Position numbers and translations under genes: made by a program
Assembly: GCA_022818135.1 (NCBI GenBank)
Contig: JAFMSR010000017.1
Coordinates: 9,783,144-9,847,143, forward strand
Direction of reading: 5' to 3'
Length of the DNA stretch: 64,000 nucleotides
DNA from: Saxidomus purpurata
Taxonomy: Eukaryota; Mollusca; Bivalvia; Venerida; Veneridae
Shown here: positions 21,440 through 33,621 of the stretch, in pieces
How the letters are laid out: every line of letters starts with the position of its first letter
Position numbering within the stretch: the stretch's first letter is position 1
The notes under the pieces: generated by a model
Databases searched by the model: none
Seen by the model: only the letters and a program-made list of their open reading frames with translations
Told to the model about the DNA's origin: nothing

Positions 21440-23161
21440 TCCCGATAAAAGCAGGTTGTCTTATCCCTCGAATCTTTTTGTCTTTCATTTCACCCCGAAG
21501 AAATAAACGTATTATTACATTAACAAAAAGAGAAAAAAAAACAGGCAAGGTTTGATCGGTGTGCGAGTATTAAATGCACCATCTGTAAAATTTAACAGGT
21601 ATTATTCTACTGCAAAAATGGAAAAGTTTTTTCCGCATTAAATCCTTATTTCTTCTAAAATATTAATTATAAATTCAAGCAGTGTGGACAGTGTTACAAT
21701 CCAGCTGTAATTTTGAAGGAAAAATATATTTGACCACATTCTTTTTACGACATTCAACATCAAACGTTTACTAGACATGTAAAATCTATTGATATTCTGA
21801 AAAGTAAACGGTGCTATTTCTCAACTTAAAAAAGCCTACAGAAATCAAATGTCAGTTTTTATCAGATCAGGAATAACTAATTGGGAAATAAAAAAGTCGA
21901 CGTACTATTTAACGCAGACACCTATTTACGTTTTAAAAGCACACCATGCTTTTGCAACATATTTGCCGTGTGCGTCTGTACTTGAAAATTGCAGGTCACA
22001 ATTTTCAACATCTCACGAGCAAACATTACCCGGAAAGGCGATCGCCGAATCAAGAAAATCAGTGTAATAGATTCATCCCATTATCATATCAAAATCACGA
22101 ATGTTGTAGCTTTTGGATTAATCTGTGACTATTGTCAACAATTACTTCCTATGAATTTTATTTTCAACATCTGTTATTTTACATTAGATTCATTAATAAC
22201 TGAAGATGTGACTGTAATGAAGAAGTGCTGTCTAGTTAAATCATTATTGTTATTATAATCATTATTTCTATTTTTATTTTATTATTATTATTATTATTAT
22301 TATTACATTGTAATTGCGAGTAATGTGAATGATAATGTTGAATGTTCTGTTAGAAATGGTAAAATTAAAGCAGAAGATTATCCCCTTTACGCACAAAAGT
22401 AACACGTCAAGTTCAATATCTCCCTTAGACAATATTCAAGTACAATCGATAATCAATGTTTATGACCCTGTCCGTTTTTACGGATACTACCGAACCGTAG
22501 TTGTTTCCGTTCTTCTACCCCGCTACTGTCGCTGTACCTTGACACTTTTTCTGCCGTATCAAGCACTTCAAGTCAACTTTTATTGTATGTTAGTAAATTG
22601 TGTGGCATGGGTGCTAAATAAATAAATTTATTATTATAGATTTTTCTTATAGATATTTTTTGTACTGGCATAACACCGCACATGTAGATAAATAGCGTCC
22701 GCATTTATCTAATGAAGCCGAAAAGTAAACAATTGAGACCATCTGTATTTGTATTATCTCCCTTAGGAGCATCGCCACCATTTGTACATATTCCAGGTCA
22801 ACCAAGCGTAAACAAAATAAATGAATTCGTTGTTTTTTCCTTTGCTGACCTGTGTTGTAGTGTGAAACCCTACAGGCTATAACATTTTGGAAACAGCAGT
22901 AAATAGATAACTATGTTTTGCCTCCTTAACGCTATCTTATGGTCTTCCCTTTGATAGCAATGTGGGTGGGGTACAAATAAGTAGCTTTATTTTGACGACA
23001 ATTCGATATAAAATTTCGAATGATCGTAAATACATGTATGTTTTGACTCGGACTTCTTTCATATCGAATGAGTTATTAGTGATGTCGTCATTAAACAAAT
23101 CTTGGCATAATGTTCTAGCATGGCTGGACCACAGGAACTTGAAATTGTGAAGCAAAAGTCA
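21440..23161. other. no gene seen; (ATT)n at 22276-22306
   Basis: Overlapping ORFs 21849-22258 in three frames on the plus strand have no recognisable domain. A trinucleotide ATT repeat lies at 22276-22306. The ORF at 22329-22625 is unsupported. Confidence 0.4.
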
Positions 23162-23170
23162 ATTCTAGAA

Positions 23171-24050
23171 GGCAATGGCTAGAGTTACAGTACCGTAGCT
23201 CTAGCCTCTGAGTCTAGAGTTACAGAAGTTCCGTATCTCTAGAAAATCCTATGAGGATTGGCTAGAGTTACGGAAGTTTATAAAGGCTTATGTATGTTGC
23301 TTTAAATATACATGGTAATGTACTGTAAACTTAAATATTTCACCAGTAATAGTGAATAAACTGATTCATCAGCTAATGCAGCAAAATCATAACCGCCATT
23401 TTGATAATACATAATACATGGCTATTATATCACGTTATCAATCGTCTTTACTTGAGCGTTCAATTGTAGTTGGACAACTATCACAGTTTTTGCAATGCAT
23501 GATAGAAGTTATTTTGGACTTTAAATGTCCAACTATATCCAAGCAACACCACGAGAAGGCACTCAAAATCGTGACCCCCCAAAAATATTGTAATTTAAAT
23601 CGAAAGTACATTTGTCAAATTCAAAAATAAATCTTAATTTCGTTTTTTGTTTGCATTATTGTTCTCTAAAAAATATTCTTATACCCTTCTTTTCTTTATC
23701 TTACTATTGTTTTATTAACTTTGTTTATAAACAAAACATTTAACTATGTAACTAAGTATACATTATAAAGATGACAATAATAGTTCAGATATTAGCAATA
23801 TAATTCAGTTTAAAGTATAACCAAAATGGCGCCTTTGAAACGGCCGTATCTATAACAGATCAGTTTATTCATGGAAAGTGGTAAAATATTTAAGTTTACA
23901 ACACATTATCATGCATATATTAAAGCCATATACATGCCTTAATAAACTTCCGTAACTCTAGCCAATCCTCATAGGATTTTCTAGAGATACGGAACTCTTC
24001 CGTAACTCTAGACTCAGAGGCTAGAGTTACGGTACCGTAACTATCCAGCC
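23171..24050. mobile_element. MULE-like foldback transposon, 9-bp target duplication
   Basis: 880 bp with inverted arms of about 235 bp. The outermost part carries tandem palindromic words (tagagttac, gtaactcta, ggtaccgtaac). Exactly flanked by ATTCTAGAA at 23162-23170 and 24051-24059, a 9-bp duplication typical of Mutator-like transposases. Arms differ by a few indels and substitutions. The 410-bp interior has no transposase, so it is non-autonomous. The superfamily is inferred from arm length and duplication length. Confidence 0.8.
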
Positions 24051-24059
24051 ATTCTAGAA

Positions 24060-25127
24060 ACCCTTTGTCCTAAACACAGACATATATCTGTACACGTGTG
24101 TGTGTGCTACAAGGATTTCAAGCATAGACTAATCAACTGATGGAATTTCAATCTCCTGTGCGGGACCAACTGGTGTTTGGCGTGTATGGACTATCAGTCT
24201 ACTTCTATAATGGAAAATAACTTATAAGGAATTAAGATACATGTAAAAGTCAATGTTAGAAGTAAGGGAACTGTTGTTTATGTCCCTGTTAGGCCCATTT
24301 ACAAACCAAAAGAAACCCTCTTTTTCATCCAACTATCCTTGTTGACAGATTTACTGAAATCCCTAACTATAACATTTGTTTACCATTTTCAAGGTGGGTG
24401 GTCGGAGACGTCTTGTGTGAAGCTGATAAGTTTAAATTGTCCTTGGATCTATAGCCATGCTGGTACTTTCTTATAAGTTAATATTGTCAAAATGTTTCAT
24501 GATGTTGGAAACCAGGATATGCTCCAATATCTTCGAAGCTTCATTTAGATTTTAGATTTATAATCCCGGTCGACCGTGGGATTTCTCCCTGGGTGAACTT
24601 GCCAATGCCCCAGTCTGACTCCCATGCATACTGGTACATAACAAAATTTGAAAAGTTAGAGAGTTCTGTTCTGAGTATGATTGCAGTTCTGTTTTACCTG
24701 TGTATGATTGCAATGAATACAAAATTAGTTGTGTCCAAATGTTATGTTTGTAAATACCTAATACTAAATATGCTGACACTTTTATGTGTTGATACTTATT
24801 CACCTAGGTACAGTTTTAAAGCTTTTAATTATTTCAAGGGCAGCTTTTGTTGAGCAGAAATAGTTTGTAAAATTTTGTGAGGAGAATCTCCAAGTCATTT
24901 TAGATAGGAAAAAAATTTATACTCCCAAAAGGAATGCTATTTAAACTTATCTGCCTCATTGATAATGCAATTTCAATCAAACTTGTGGAAATGTTTATTA
25001 CTTTATTGAGATGATACCCCTAAAGTTACTGTTGAATTCCTTTGGAAACACAGGGAGTTATGGCCCTTAGAAAAGTGAATGCTAAATTGCTCTATTTCTG
25101 TTCGGAGCCATATCTACCATATATATA
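24060..25127. other. no gene seen
   Basis: ORFs 24558-24803 and 24593-24853 are opposite-strand shadows of each other with no domain. Contains a GT-rich tract near 24095. No repeat boundary is recognised. Confidence 0.35.
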
Positions 25128-25316
25128 CAGTAATCTCCATTTATAAGTTAACGAACTCCTTGGGACCGTTTAGATGTGTTCCTTATATCCGATATTTGTT
25201 ATTTCCTTATAGCATTTTCATATAAAATAAATAAAGAAAAAAATCAGGCCGTAAAAAGTTGTTCCTTATATCCAGATTTTCGCTATATCCAGAGTCGATA
25301 TATATGGAGTTTACTG
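25128..25316. mobile_element. pogo/Tigger-type MITE
   Basis: 189 bp starting CAGTAATCTCCAT and ending ATGGAGTTTACTG, flanked by TA on both sides. Internal 'ttccttatatcc' words are repeated. CAGT..ACTG ends with TA target sites are characteristic of pogo-like elements. A diverged pogo transposase relic lies at 50200-50880. Confidence 0.75.
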
Positions 25317-25872
25317 TATATATGATATTGGTAACAATGTAGGGCAGTCAGAACCACCCCCAGTTTTAACCGGTTAAAACTGCCCTTGTCAATACTCCAA
25401 AAGTAGTCAATACTGGTCGATTGTATGTCTCAAAACATAAACCCTACCGACCAATTCATGCCTTCAATAACTTTTTTATTTTTAGGTCCACGATCCAAAA
25501 CGGGTGTGACGATTTCATATATTACATGTGGCTATACAAAGGGCATGATAACAGTTCGATCAAATTAAAAATAAACAGTTCCGTACCAATTTTCTTATCC
25601 GTCTCCCAAAAAAACCATTAAATTTCCGCCATTTTGACCAGAACTACATCAATTTCTCACTTAACGCCCCGAGATACATCGTTTATTGGTCTATGTAGAT
25701 GGGATTTGACAGAAAGCCTGGAGTATTTTAAGTTTTCAGTCCATGGTGGGGCAGATTAGCGAAATTTATTCAATAATCACATACATGTTCTCAAATATGT
25801 TTATTGTTGTTGTTTTTTTTATGATCAGGTGTTAAACATTTAGTTTTAATTTGATTATTCCGTTTGTTATAG

Positions 25873-26106
25873 GGGTACTCAGTGTTTGTGGTGAGATGTT
25901 GTAATCACTGTGGTTTGGAATCTGAGTCGAAAACTACGACAACAACTTACTCATGCGTGATGTACATGTACTAGTGATCCAGGACGGGGCAATGCAGGCC
26001 TTGGCGACCAAGTCAACCAAGGACCCTTCGTCCTTGAAGTGTGAACAGTGCAATAAGACTTTCTCAAGGTCATGGCTCCTTAAGAACCATCAAAGAGTAC
26101 ATACAG
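25873..26106 (+). CDS. zinc-finger gene exon 1 (5'UTR plus finger 1)
   Basis: A likely acceptor (gtttgttatag) at 25872 means an upstream 5'UTR exon exists. Coding starts at 25953 and includes finger 1 (residues 30-50). The donor is ACAG|GTAGTG, phase 1, splitting the Gly of the TGERP linker so that fingers 1 and 2 are separated by the intron exactly at the linker. Confidence 0.8.
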
Positions 26107-29100
26107 GTAGTGTTGATTTCTAAAACATATTGAATTGAATAACTATAGTCTTCTTAATTTCAAAATGGATTGTTCCTTTTAAGCTCACCTGGCACAAAGT
26201 GAGCACAGGTAGAACTAATAGGAATGCTCGCTGTCCGGTGTACGTCGTCTATTCACATTTTCCTTCAAACGACATCTTTGAAACCACTGGGCCCATATTG
26301 ATGAAACTTGGCAGAATCTATCATATAGCTGTTCAAATAATTCCATTCCATGCAGAACTCCGGTTGGCATGGTAATGGAAAGGAAAAATGGAAAACCTTT
26401 AAACACAGGATGGCCCGTTTAGATCTTTGGCTCAAACTGCTAGGGGCCCCACCAAGAAAACATGCCCCAGGTGAAAATTGACCCCACCAGTGAGGTCAGT
26501 TGTTTTTACACAGGATTGTATGGGAAAAACTTTAAAAATCTTCTCTGGAACCACAAGGCCTAGAGCTTAGATATTTAGCCTGTAGCATTGCCTAGTTGAC
26601 ACAATTTATAGACTATGTTTTCCTATGCACTTTTCAATCTTGTCAATGGGACTGAAATGTTGACCAAAAACAGTAAGAAGTGCTTAGAGTATCGCATGAA
26701 TTACTTGCAGCTAGAGCATCATTAGCCCATCATCCAAAGTTTGTTTACATGTTTACACATAAGCCTTTGCATTTCTGAAGCAGTCTAAGTTTTATCAATT
26801 AGACAAAAACATGTACCCCCCAAAATGGCTATAATATGTGATTTATGGTCAATAATGAAGATTAAAACATAGTAGATGCTTTGAACATATGGGTAAAATT
26901 GATTGAGTAAAACAAGATTTAGATGTATGTGCCTTTGATTGATCAAAAATGTCTTAAATAGATACAATTTTATACATTCATCAATGTTCTATCAGCTTAA
27001 TTTCTCCATTGAAACATACATTGTATTTACACAGTGTGTATGGCTGATAAAGATCTCGAGTCAGTTTGAGTATTGAGATAAGTGTATATGTAGGTTTCCT
27101 TTGACCTTCTAAAGTAAAAACAGCAGTTGTAATAATATTGCTTGAGTGCTATAAGTAAGAGGCAATGTACTGTTGTATAATTGTAAATTAGTGCTCGGCT
27201 AATGTATGTAAATGCTGGGCTCATGTATGTGAATTTCAGCTAATGTAGGTGAATACTCGGCTAAATTAATGTAGGTAAATACTGTGCTCAATGTATGTGA
27301 ATACTGGACTAAATAGTAATGTGGTACGGCAATACTGGACCAATGTATGTGAATACTGGACTAAATAGTAATGTTGGTAAATACTGTGCTAATGTATACA
27401 TGTGAATACTTGGCTAGTAAATACTGTGCTAATGTATACATGTGAATACTTGGCTGGTAAAAACTGTGCTAATGTATGTAAATACTGTGCTAATGTACAT
27501 GTATGTGAATACTTGGCTAATGTAGGTAAATACTGTGCTAATGTATGTGAATACTTGGCTAATGTAAATAAATACACTGCTAATGTCTTGTAAATACTAT
27601 GCTAATGTACGAAGTAAGTACTAGGCTAATGCAGATAAATGCTTTGCTAATGTAATTGGTAAGAAATGTGCAGCTGGTGTAAGTAAATAATTATACTCTT
27701 GCTAATACTGAGTGCTAAGGTAATTTTGTAAAGCTTTGGTTTGTATTTGATTTCAAATGCCAGATTTGAAACACAGGTAGTAGCAAGTAGTTACAAGGTA
27801 ACTTTAGACTGTGTAAATGTAACCATCATCAACCAGATTTTTAGCTCGACAATTCGAAGAATAAGGAGGCTATTGCACTCGCCAAAGCGTCGGCGTCGGC
27901 ATTGGTTAAAGTTTTTTATAAAGTTAAATATCTTGAATACTATCAAAGGTATTGACTTGAAACTCAATATATATCTTTACCATCAACATCTACACCTGAG
28001 GAAACAATCCCCATAACTCTGTTTTGATTTTTGACAGATTTATGCCCCTTTTTAACTTAGAATTTTTGGTTAAAGTTTTTTATTAAGTCAAATATCTTGA
28101 ATACTATCAAAGGTATTGACTTGAAACTCAAAATATATCTTTACCATCAACATCTACACCTGAGGAAACAATCCCCATAACTCTGTTTTGATTTTTGACA
28201 GATTTATGCCCCTTTTTAACTTAGAACTTTTGGTTAAAGTTTTTTATAAAGTCAAATATCTTGAATACTATCAAAGGTATTGACTTGAAACTCAATATCT
28301 ATCTTTACCATCAACATCTACACCTGGGGAAACAGTCCCCATAACTCTGCTTTGATTTTTGACAGATTTATGCCCCGTTTTAATTTAGAATTTTTGGTTA
28401 AAGATTTTTATGAAGTCAAATATCTTGATCTCTATCAAAGGTATTGATCTGAAACTCAAAATATATTTTTACCATCATTATCTACACCTAAGGAAACAGT
28501 CCTTATAACTCTGTTTTGATTTTTGACAGATTTATGTCCCTTTTCAACTTAGAATTTTAGTTAAAGATTTTTATGAAGTCTAATATCTTGAATACTATGG
28601 AACATATTGACTTGAAACTTTAAGTGACATTAAGCGCATCTTACTGCACATAGTGTATTTTTGGTGACAGTTTTATAAAAGCAATTTTTGGTTGCTGTGC
28701 ATTTAAATGTGTTAAATTAATGAGTATGCCGCATTAGTATTTGAAGTTGGTGCTTTAGATATCAAAAAATCGGACTGATAAAATGATAGTTGATTGTGTC
28801 GTTGTTGATGTTGGTAGAGATTTCGGCAGTGGAAGGGAAGCAACTCCTGCATGCAGTTGTTCTTTTCTTAAATTGACTCTCCCAGTCAAATAAGAAAATC
28901 AATATTTGGAAAGTTATTTTTTCATACTGGGAGCGGGAAGAGTTTTGTGTATTGGGTTAAAAGCTATTATTTCCTCTACGCTTTTGTACACACACCATTT
29001 TCAGCTGGATTTTTACTTGAAAAAAATGTGCATAATGTCACTTTAAAATGTATTTTTACTATTAACATCTTCACTACTGTTTTTGATTTTTGACAGATTT

Positions 29101-32100
29101 ATGCCCCTCTTTAACTTAGAAATTTTTCACAGTTTTTACCAGACTGAAATACTCGAAATGGCTTTTTTTTTAAATGTCATAAAATAATAATGCAGCATGC
29201 AGCAGTTATGCTTTTTTAATTTTATGCATATCAATTTTGAAATGTTACAAAGTTATTCAGGATCAAATATACAAGGTCATGTATTTCTTTGAAATTATCC
29301 CCCGCGTCCCTCCCCTCCTCCCTCCAGTTGGCTTACAGAATCCAGGGTAAAGCTTTGAACATAATGTACATTTACAGAGGTCTTTGAACAAGTTTCATAT
29401 CTTTGACCTTAAGTCTTATAGACAATTACACAATACACCAGTCCTGTTCTTAGACAAAAAAAAACGTTTTACTGACAAGCTTTCGAATAGTCGAGCGTGC
29501 TGTCATGAGACAGCTCTTGTTATAGTGCTAGTGATGAATAATAATTCATTATTTGTTGAGGTATATTCAGTTAAATCATAATCACTGTTTCCTGTTTATA
29601 CTAATGATGTTTTTCTCTTCATAAGGGGAACGACCGTACAAGTGTGTATTTTGTGACAAAGCATTTGCAGACAAGAGTAATTTACGTCAACACCAGAAAA
29701 TCCATACAACCACGGAGAAATTATTCCAGTGTGGAATATGTCAACGAACTTTCGCACAGAGGCGCTATCTCATGAAACATGCAACCGAGATACATCGAGA
29801 TGTTTCAATGAGTTTGTATGGGTCACCGAGTATGGAAACCAAGGAAAAAGAAGAGGAGTCAGTGAAGCATGTGGTAGAGAAGCAGACGACAAAGATGTCT
29901 GCTGCTGTAGCCGCTGTGCAGACGACACCAGAAATTCCAAATAAATCTGCAAATCATCAGTATTTAACCAGACAAAAATCTCGTACCAAGACTGTATCAG
30001 AGTCAAAGGACGAGAAAGAGACAAAAGAGAAAAAATATAGGCAAGTATTTGTTAAGTGCTAATGGTAACTAAATATTTCAGGCTGAAATTATTTCAAAGA
30101 TCTTCATGTGATGTTCAAACAAAATGTCTCAAAAGATCCATCATTTTCAATAAGGCCACCAGAGCTGAAAATAAAAATGTTTTTCAACGACATCTCCTAC
30201 TGAAATTTTTGGCCAATTTCAGTTGGACTTTACAGGAATAATTCTTGGATGATTCTCTTGTTTAAGTGCTCAAACCGCTCAGATCAAATGCACATAGCAA
30301 AAATAGAAAAATCTTTAAACAACATCTCCCCCTGAACCAGTGGGCCAATTTCAGTCAGACTCTACAGGAATAATCCTCGGATGGTCCTCTTTTTAAATTG
30401 CTCAACCCATTTCACTCCATAGCACATTACACTAGAGGCTACATTTTCAGCCAGGAGCCTGTCTAGTAAACCTCTCTCTGTTTGAACTGGGTAACATAAC
30501 ATGAATAACCATTTTAACATGTGATCTCTGCAATGATTCTCGGGTCAGTGATATAGGGGCCATCATGGCCCTGTCTTATATTCAATGGGAATGAAACTGT
30601 TCCACAGATTTTTATATTCTATTTATAACAATTGAAATGTTCATTATTCTATAATTAGAATTCAGTGATTAAAGTGTTTCTTAAAATAATGATGGCCACT
30701 TTGAACTGTAACATCACATTAAGGTGACTTTCTTGGTGGTCTGTATACAGATGTACATGTATATAGTAGCTTGGTAGGTTGCTTTAATTCCAGTTTGTTG
30801 TGATTTTCATATGATGATACATTTATTACAGCTACTCTTGTTTTGCACTGTGACTGTCTGATCTAATTCATTGAAAATTATTCCCTAGACAATTATAGTA
30901 GATTGATCCCTCTGAAAAATTTAGTGTACTTATACCTCTTACCCAGCTCGTGGCCAGTGATTTCTGTCTTGCGACCCGTGTAAATTGTGATCATAGTAAT
31001 TATAACCGTTTGCTAAATTGTGACATTGTGATAATTATATAGTCTGTAAATTTTCATTGAGCTTTAAAATGGGCAATTCATGTTACTATAAATTTGATAC
31101 CATTTGCAGTTACTTCATTTTAGCAAAATCAAAAAAAATAATGAAAGATTCTTTTGACATAGATTTACGCTATGATTAAAGATTTCAACTTTTGCAAATT
31201 TTAAAATGGCGAATAAGTTTTTGCTGGTATCAAATCCTTAAATTTTCATCTTATAAAAAACCTGATTTAAAGTAGTCGGATAAGGGTTAAGTGCTGTTAC
31301 AGTTACGAAGTTTTGTACAGGTGTACATGTATACCCCGGTAGTAATAAACAACATGGATCCATGTACACCCTATTCAAAGCCAAACTAAAAAAATATATG
31401 TGTTTCCAATTTCCTTGGTAAAAATATTGTCACTTGGCTTTTTATGCCCTCGTTATTTGAAATAACTTGGCTCAAATGTTCAGTAGATCAAGACAATGTA
31501 TCGCATGCAAGACCTTCAAGGTCAAGGTCACACTTAGGGTTTTAGGGTAATTGAATGCACACATTCGTGTCCAGACTGTTACTTTGTTATGCATTGGAGG
31601 ATTTTGAAAAAAACATGGCACAAATGTTCAGCACATCAAGACCACCTGTCGTGTGCAAGACCCACGTCCCTACCTCCATTACTTTTAAACTCTTGAGTGT
31701 GACCTTGACCTTGAAGGTAGGGACGTGGGTCTTGCACACAACAGGTGGTCTTGATGTGCTGAACATTTGTGCAAGTCCTGTATACATATATGTAATTGTT
31801 TTTTAAGATCATTTTCATATGAAAACAGTTTGAGGTCAGCAGTGTAAGGTTAAGGTGGATCAGGAGTCGAAGCTGAAAAGTCTTATCATGATCTGCAAGG
31901 CTGCAATATTCAGTCACTCCATTTTCACAAATCCCCCCCTGTGATCTATTAATGGCACTGTCAAAACTGACACATGGGCAAGTCCATTTAAGAAATTTAG
32001 GTGGGTAAGGGTTAAATGAGATGGTTATTTACACAGGTTCAACTAAAGCTATAAAATATCTGTTATTTTCTGTTTCAGTGAACAAGATTTAAAAGACTTT

Positions 32101-33621
32101 ATAAAAAGTAGTCAGAAGATGATGGAAAAGAATGGATACATCTTCATCAAACAAAATTTTGAATCGTTAGACACAGAACCGACATTAACTGAAATAAGTG
32201 AAGTTCCAGTAACCGCAGTGCCAGATGAAGCTGGTTTAAAAATAGATGCTGAAACTGGCAATCAGATCTTGAATGTTAATGGTAAAATGGTTTATCTTCA
32301 AATGGAAAATAAGCCACTAACGGTGCAAACTTTATCTCAAAACTCGAAAGCTACGACACAAGGCATTTGTGATCCTAACACTCATAGTGGTATTTCTAAT
32401 GTTCTTAAAGGTAGGAAACTTATTGCTAAAAAAGATACTGGTGTTCGCCGACAGGCTAACATTTTGAAAGCAGGCGGAGCTAAAAAGGGACAGGAGACCA
32501 CTTCAGGGAATGCAGTAAAGTTTGTTAATGTAAGCAATCTGAAACAAGCAACTCCAAGGCCAGTGCAGTTAATACAGAATGTTCAACCTGAGCCACTTAC
32601 ATTGGTGCAGGTCATTCCGCAGGGAACCGTGCCTGTGGTACAGAATCAGGGACCGTACATGATTCCTGTAACAGTTGTTCAGATGCCTCACCAGATTCAT
32701 CCATTAATGACCACTCCCAGTTTGACAAATCTAAAAACAGTTTCACTTCCCAGCATTAACACTGTCAGTGTGAACAACACAAATATAAACAGTCCCTCCA
32801 ACACTGTGATTACAGCAGATTCAAACCCGCAGGTTATTGAAATTCAGACTGTTCCAGTTGCTGTCAATGAAAAAGGGGCTGCAGGCGACATTTCAGGATC
32901 TCATGTTGTAACCTCAACCCCCATTGTCACTGATGCCCCATGGCAGGGAATAGTGAATATAAATTCAGAGCAGGAATTGTTAGAGTATATTAATTCACAG
33001 TCGGTGCCAACAGTAGAAAATGACCAAGGAATGACAATTCTTATACAAAATGTTGATTCGCAGAATGGTACGGTTATGTCCCTTGATTCACAAAGTTTGT
33101 TGTCTGGTTCTGGTAATTTTTCTAGTGTGTTCCAAGACCAGGCTGCAATAATTTCTGACGTTTTACCTGGAAGCATAACTGAAGTTCAGATTAATTCTGA
33201 GGATGGAACCAGTCAAAATTCAAATCAAAGTAAAGAAGAAATCAGTAATGAAATTGAACGAGAAAATGATAATACTGCAGATAGCAGTTTAGTTGTAAAA
33301 GAAGAAGCATCCAATGACTCTGATGATGCTCAGAGTCAAGTGATGCTCACAGAAGCAAATAGAGAGAATTTGAGTGACCAGGAAGATTTTACAGATGATC
33401 ATAATGACAAAATGCTTGTTAAAAGTGAGAGTGAGTGTGACCCAGACCCATTCAGTGACCACACTATGTATACATCTCATGAAGTTAAGAGTGAAATGGA
33501 TGAAAAGGCTAATGAATTAATGGAAACAGAAGAGTGTGAGTCAGATGAAATGGTTATTGATAATGGCAGCTCGGAAAACAATGTTGAAGCAAAAGAGGGA
33601 GAGTTCAAGAATCAGGCATAA
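25953..33621 (+). CDS. Snail-like three-finger C2H2 transcription factor (3 exons)
   Basis: Joined exons 25953-26106, 29626-30040 and 32079-33621 give 703 residues and keep frame (phases 1 and 2). Fingers: C30-C33-H46-H50, C58-C61-H74-H78, C87-C90-H103-x4-H108, linked by TGERPY. Finger 1 'KTFSRSWLL' and finger 2 'AFADKSNLRQH' match the diagnostic wording of Snail/Scratch fingers, but the N-terminus lacks the SNAG repressor motif and there are three fingers rather than four or five. The remaining 590 residues have no domain: a basic patch near 160-190, Gln/Val/Asn-rich stretches, then an acidic Ser/Glu/Asp tail. Predicted nuclear DNA-binding regulator. The start ATG at 25953 is the first after an in-frame stop at 25923. 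A second in-frame ATG is at 25992. The second intron uses a GC donor. Confidence 0.9.
26180..26660 (+). repeat. interspersed repeat, partial second copy at 34498-34610
   Basis: Begins with 'agctcacctggcacaaagtg', a head I recognise as very common in mollusc genomes. Its distal part ('aaccacaaggcctagagctt' followed by 'agatatttagcctgtagcat') recurs at 34498-34610. No ORF. Confidence 0.6.
27186..27660. repeat. 21-bp minisatellite, about 22 copies
   Basis: Units alternate between 'taaatactgtgctaatgtat' and 'tgaatacttggctaatgta' types, so the real higher-order period is about 42 bp. Opposite-strand ORFs (27389-27593) are artefacts. Confidence 0.92.
27843..29519 (+). mobile_element. Helitron/pearl-like element with tandem 164-bp core
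   Basis: Starts AGCTCGACAATTCGAAGAAT. Continues into 164-bp tandem units (starts near 27904, 28068, 28232, 28396, 28559). Is interrupted by MITE A (28624-29042), resumes to about 29130, and ends in the hairpin GCTGTC-ATGA-GACAGC followed by TCTTG (29499-29519). The element at 37501-38451 has the same head, the same core period and the same terminal hairpin. This layout matches the bivalve 'pearl' elements and non-autonomous Helentrons (inference). Confidence 0.65.
28624..29042 (+). mobile_element. MITE family A nested in the 164-bp tandem array
   Basis: The copy is flanked by TTAA (28620-28623 and 29043-29046). The interrupted repeat unit resumes with 'aatgtatttttactattaac', which aligns to the 'aaaatatatttttaccatca' of intact units. 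That gives a pre-insertion site and dates the insertion after amplification of the array. Confidence 0.8.
29626..30040 (+). CDS. zinc-finger gene exon 2 (fingers 2 and 3)
   Basis: Acceptor ctcttcataag|GGGAAC completes the split Gly. Encodes fingers 2 (C58..H78) and 3 (C87..H108), then a Lys/Glu/Thr-rich basic stretch. To join exon 3 in frame it must end at TATAG|GCAAGT, a GC donor, giving AG+T = Ser. The nearest GT (CAA|GTATTT, 30044) would put a stop immediately in exon 3. Confidence 0.85.
30041..32078. other. zinc-finger gene intron 2 (GC-AG)
   Basis: 2.0 kb with donor GCAAGT and acceptor tctgtttcag. Contains a tandem pair of about 140-bp dispersed repeat units (30140-30430, 'ctgaa..ggccaatttcag'), and a strong hairpin at 31618-31772. 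Confidence 0.75.
31618..31772. repeat. 58-bp-arm inverted repeat with nuclear-receptor half-sites
   Basis: Arms 31618-31675 and 31715-31772 are complementary with one mismatch. The 39-bp spacer contains TGTGACCTTGACCTT. A neighbouring partial copy at 31518-31532 reads CAAGGTCAAGGTCACA, and relatives occur at 60855-60880 and 61006-61020. Same repeat family, here arranged as a hairpin inside an intron. Confidence 0.85.
32079..33621 (+). CDS. zinc-finger gene exon 3 (transactivation-like tail)
   Basis: Acceptor ctgtttcag|TGAAC, 1543 nt to the TAA at 33619. Encodes 514 residues without domains: hydrophobic/Gln/Val segments (VQLIQNVQ, QVIPQGTVPVV, VVQMPHQIH) in the middle and an acidic tail (EESDEM-type, from about residue 560). 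Composition suggests an activation or co-factor binding region (inference). Confidence 0.9.

Larger units (their letters stand above)
26107..29625. other. zinc-finger gene intron 1
   Basis: 3.5-kb intron, mostly repeats: a bivalve-type 'agctcacctggcac' interspersed repeat (about 26180-26660), a 21-bp minisatellite, and a Helitron/pearl-like element carrying a nested MITE. Each is listed separately. Confidence 0.8.
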
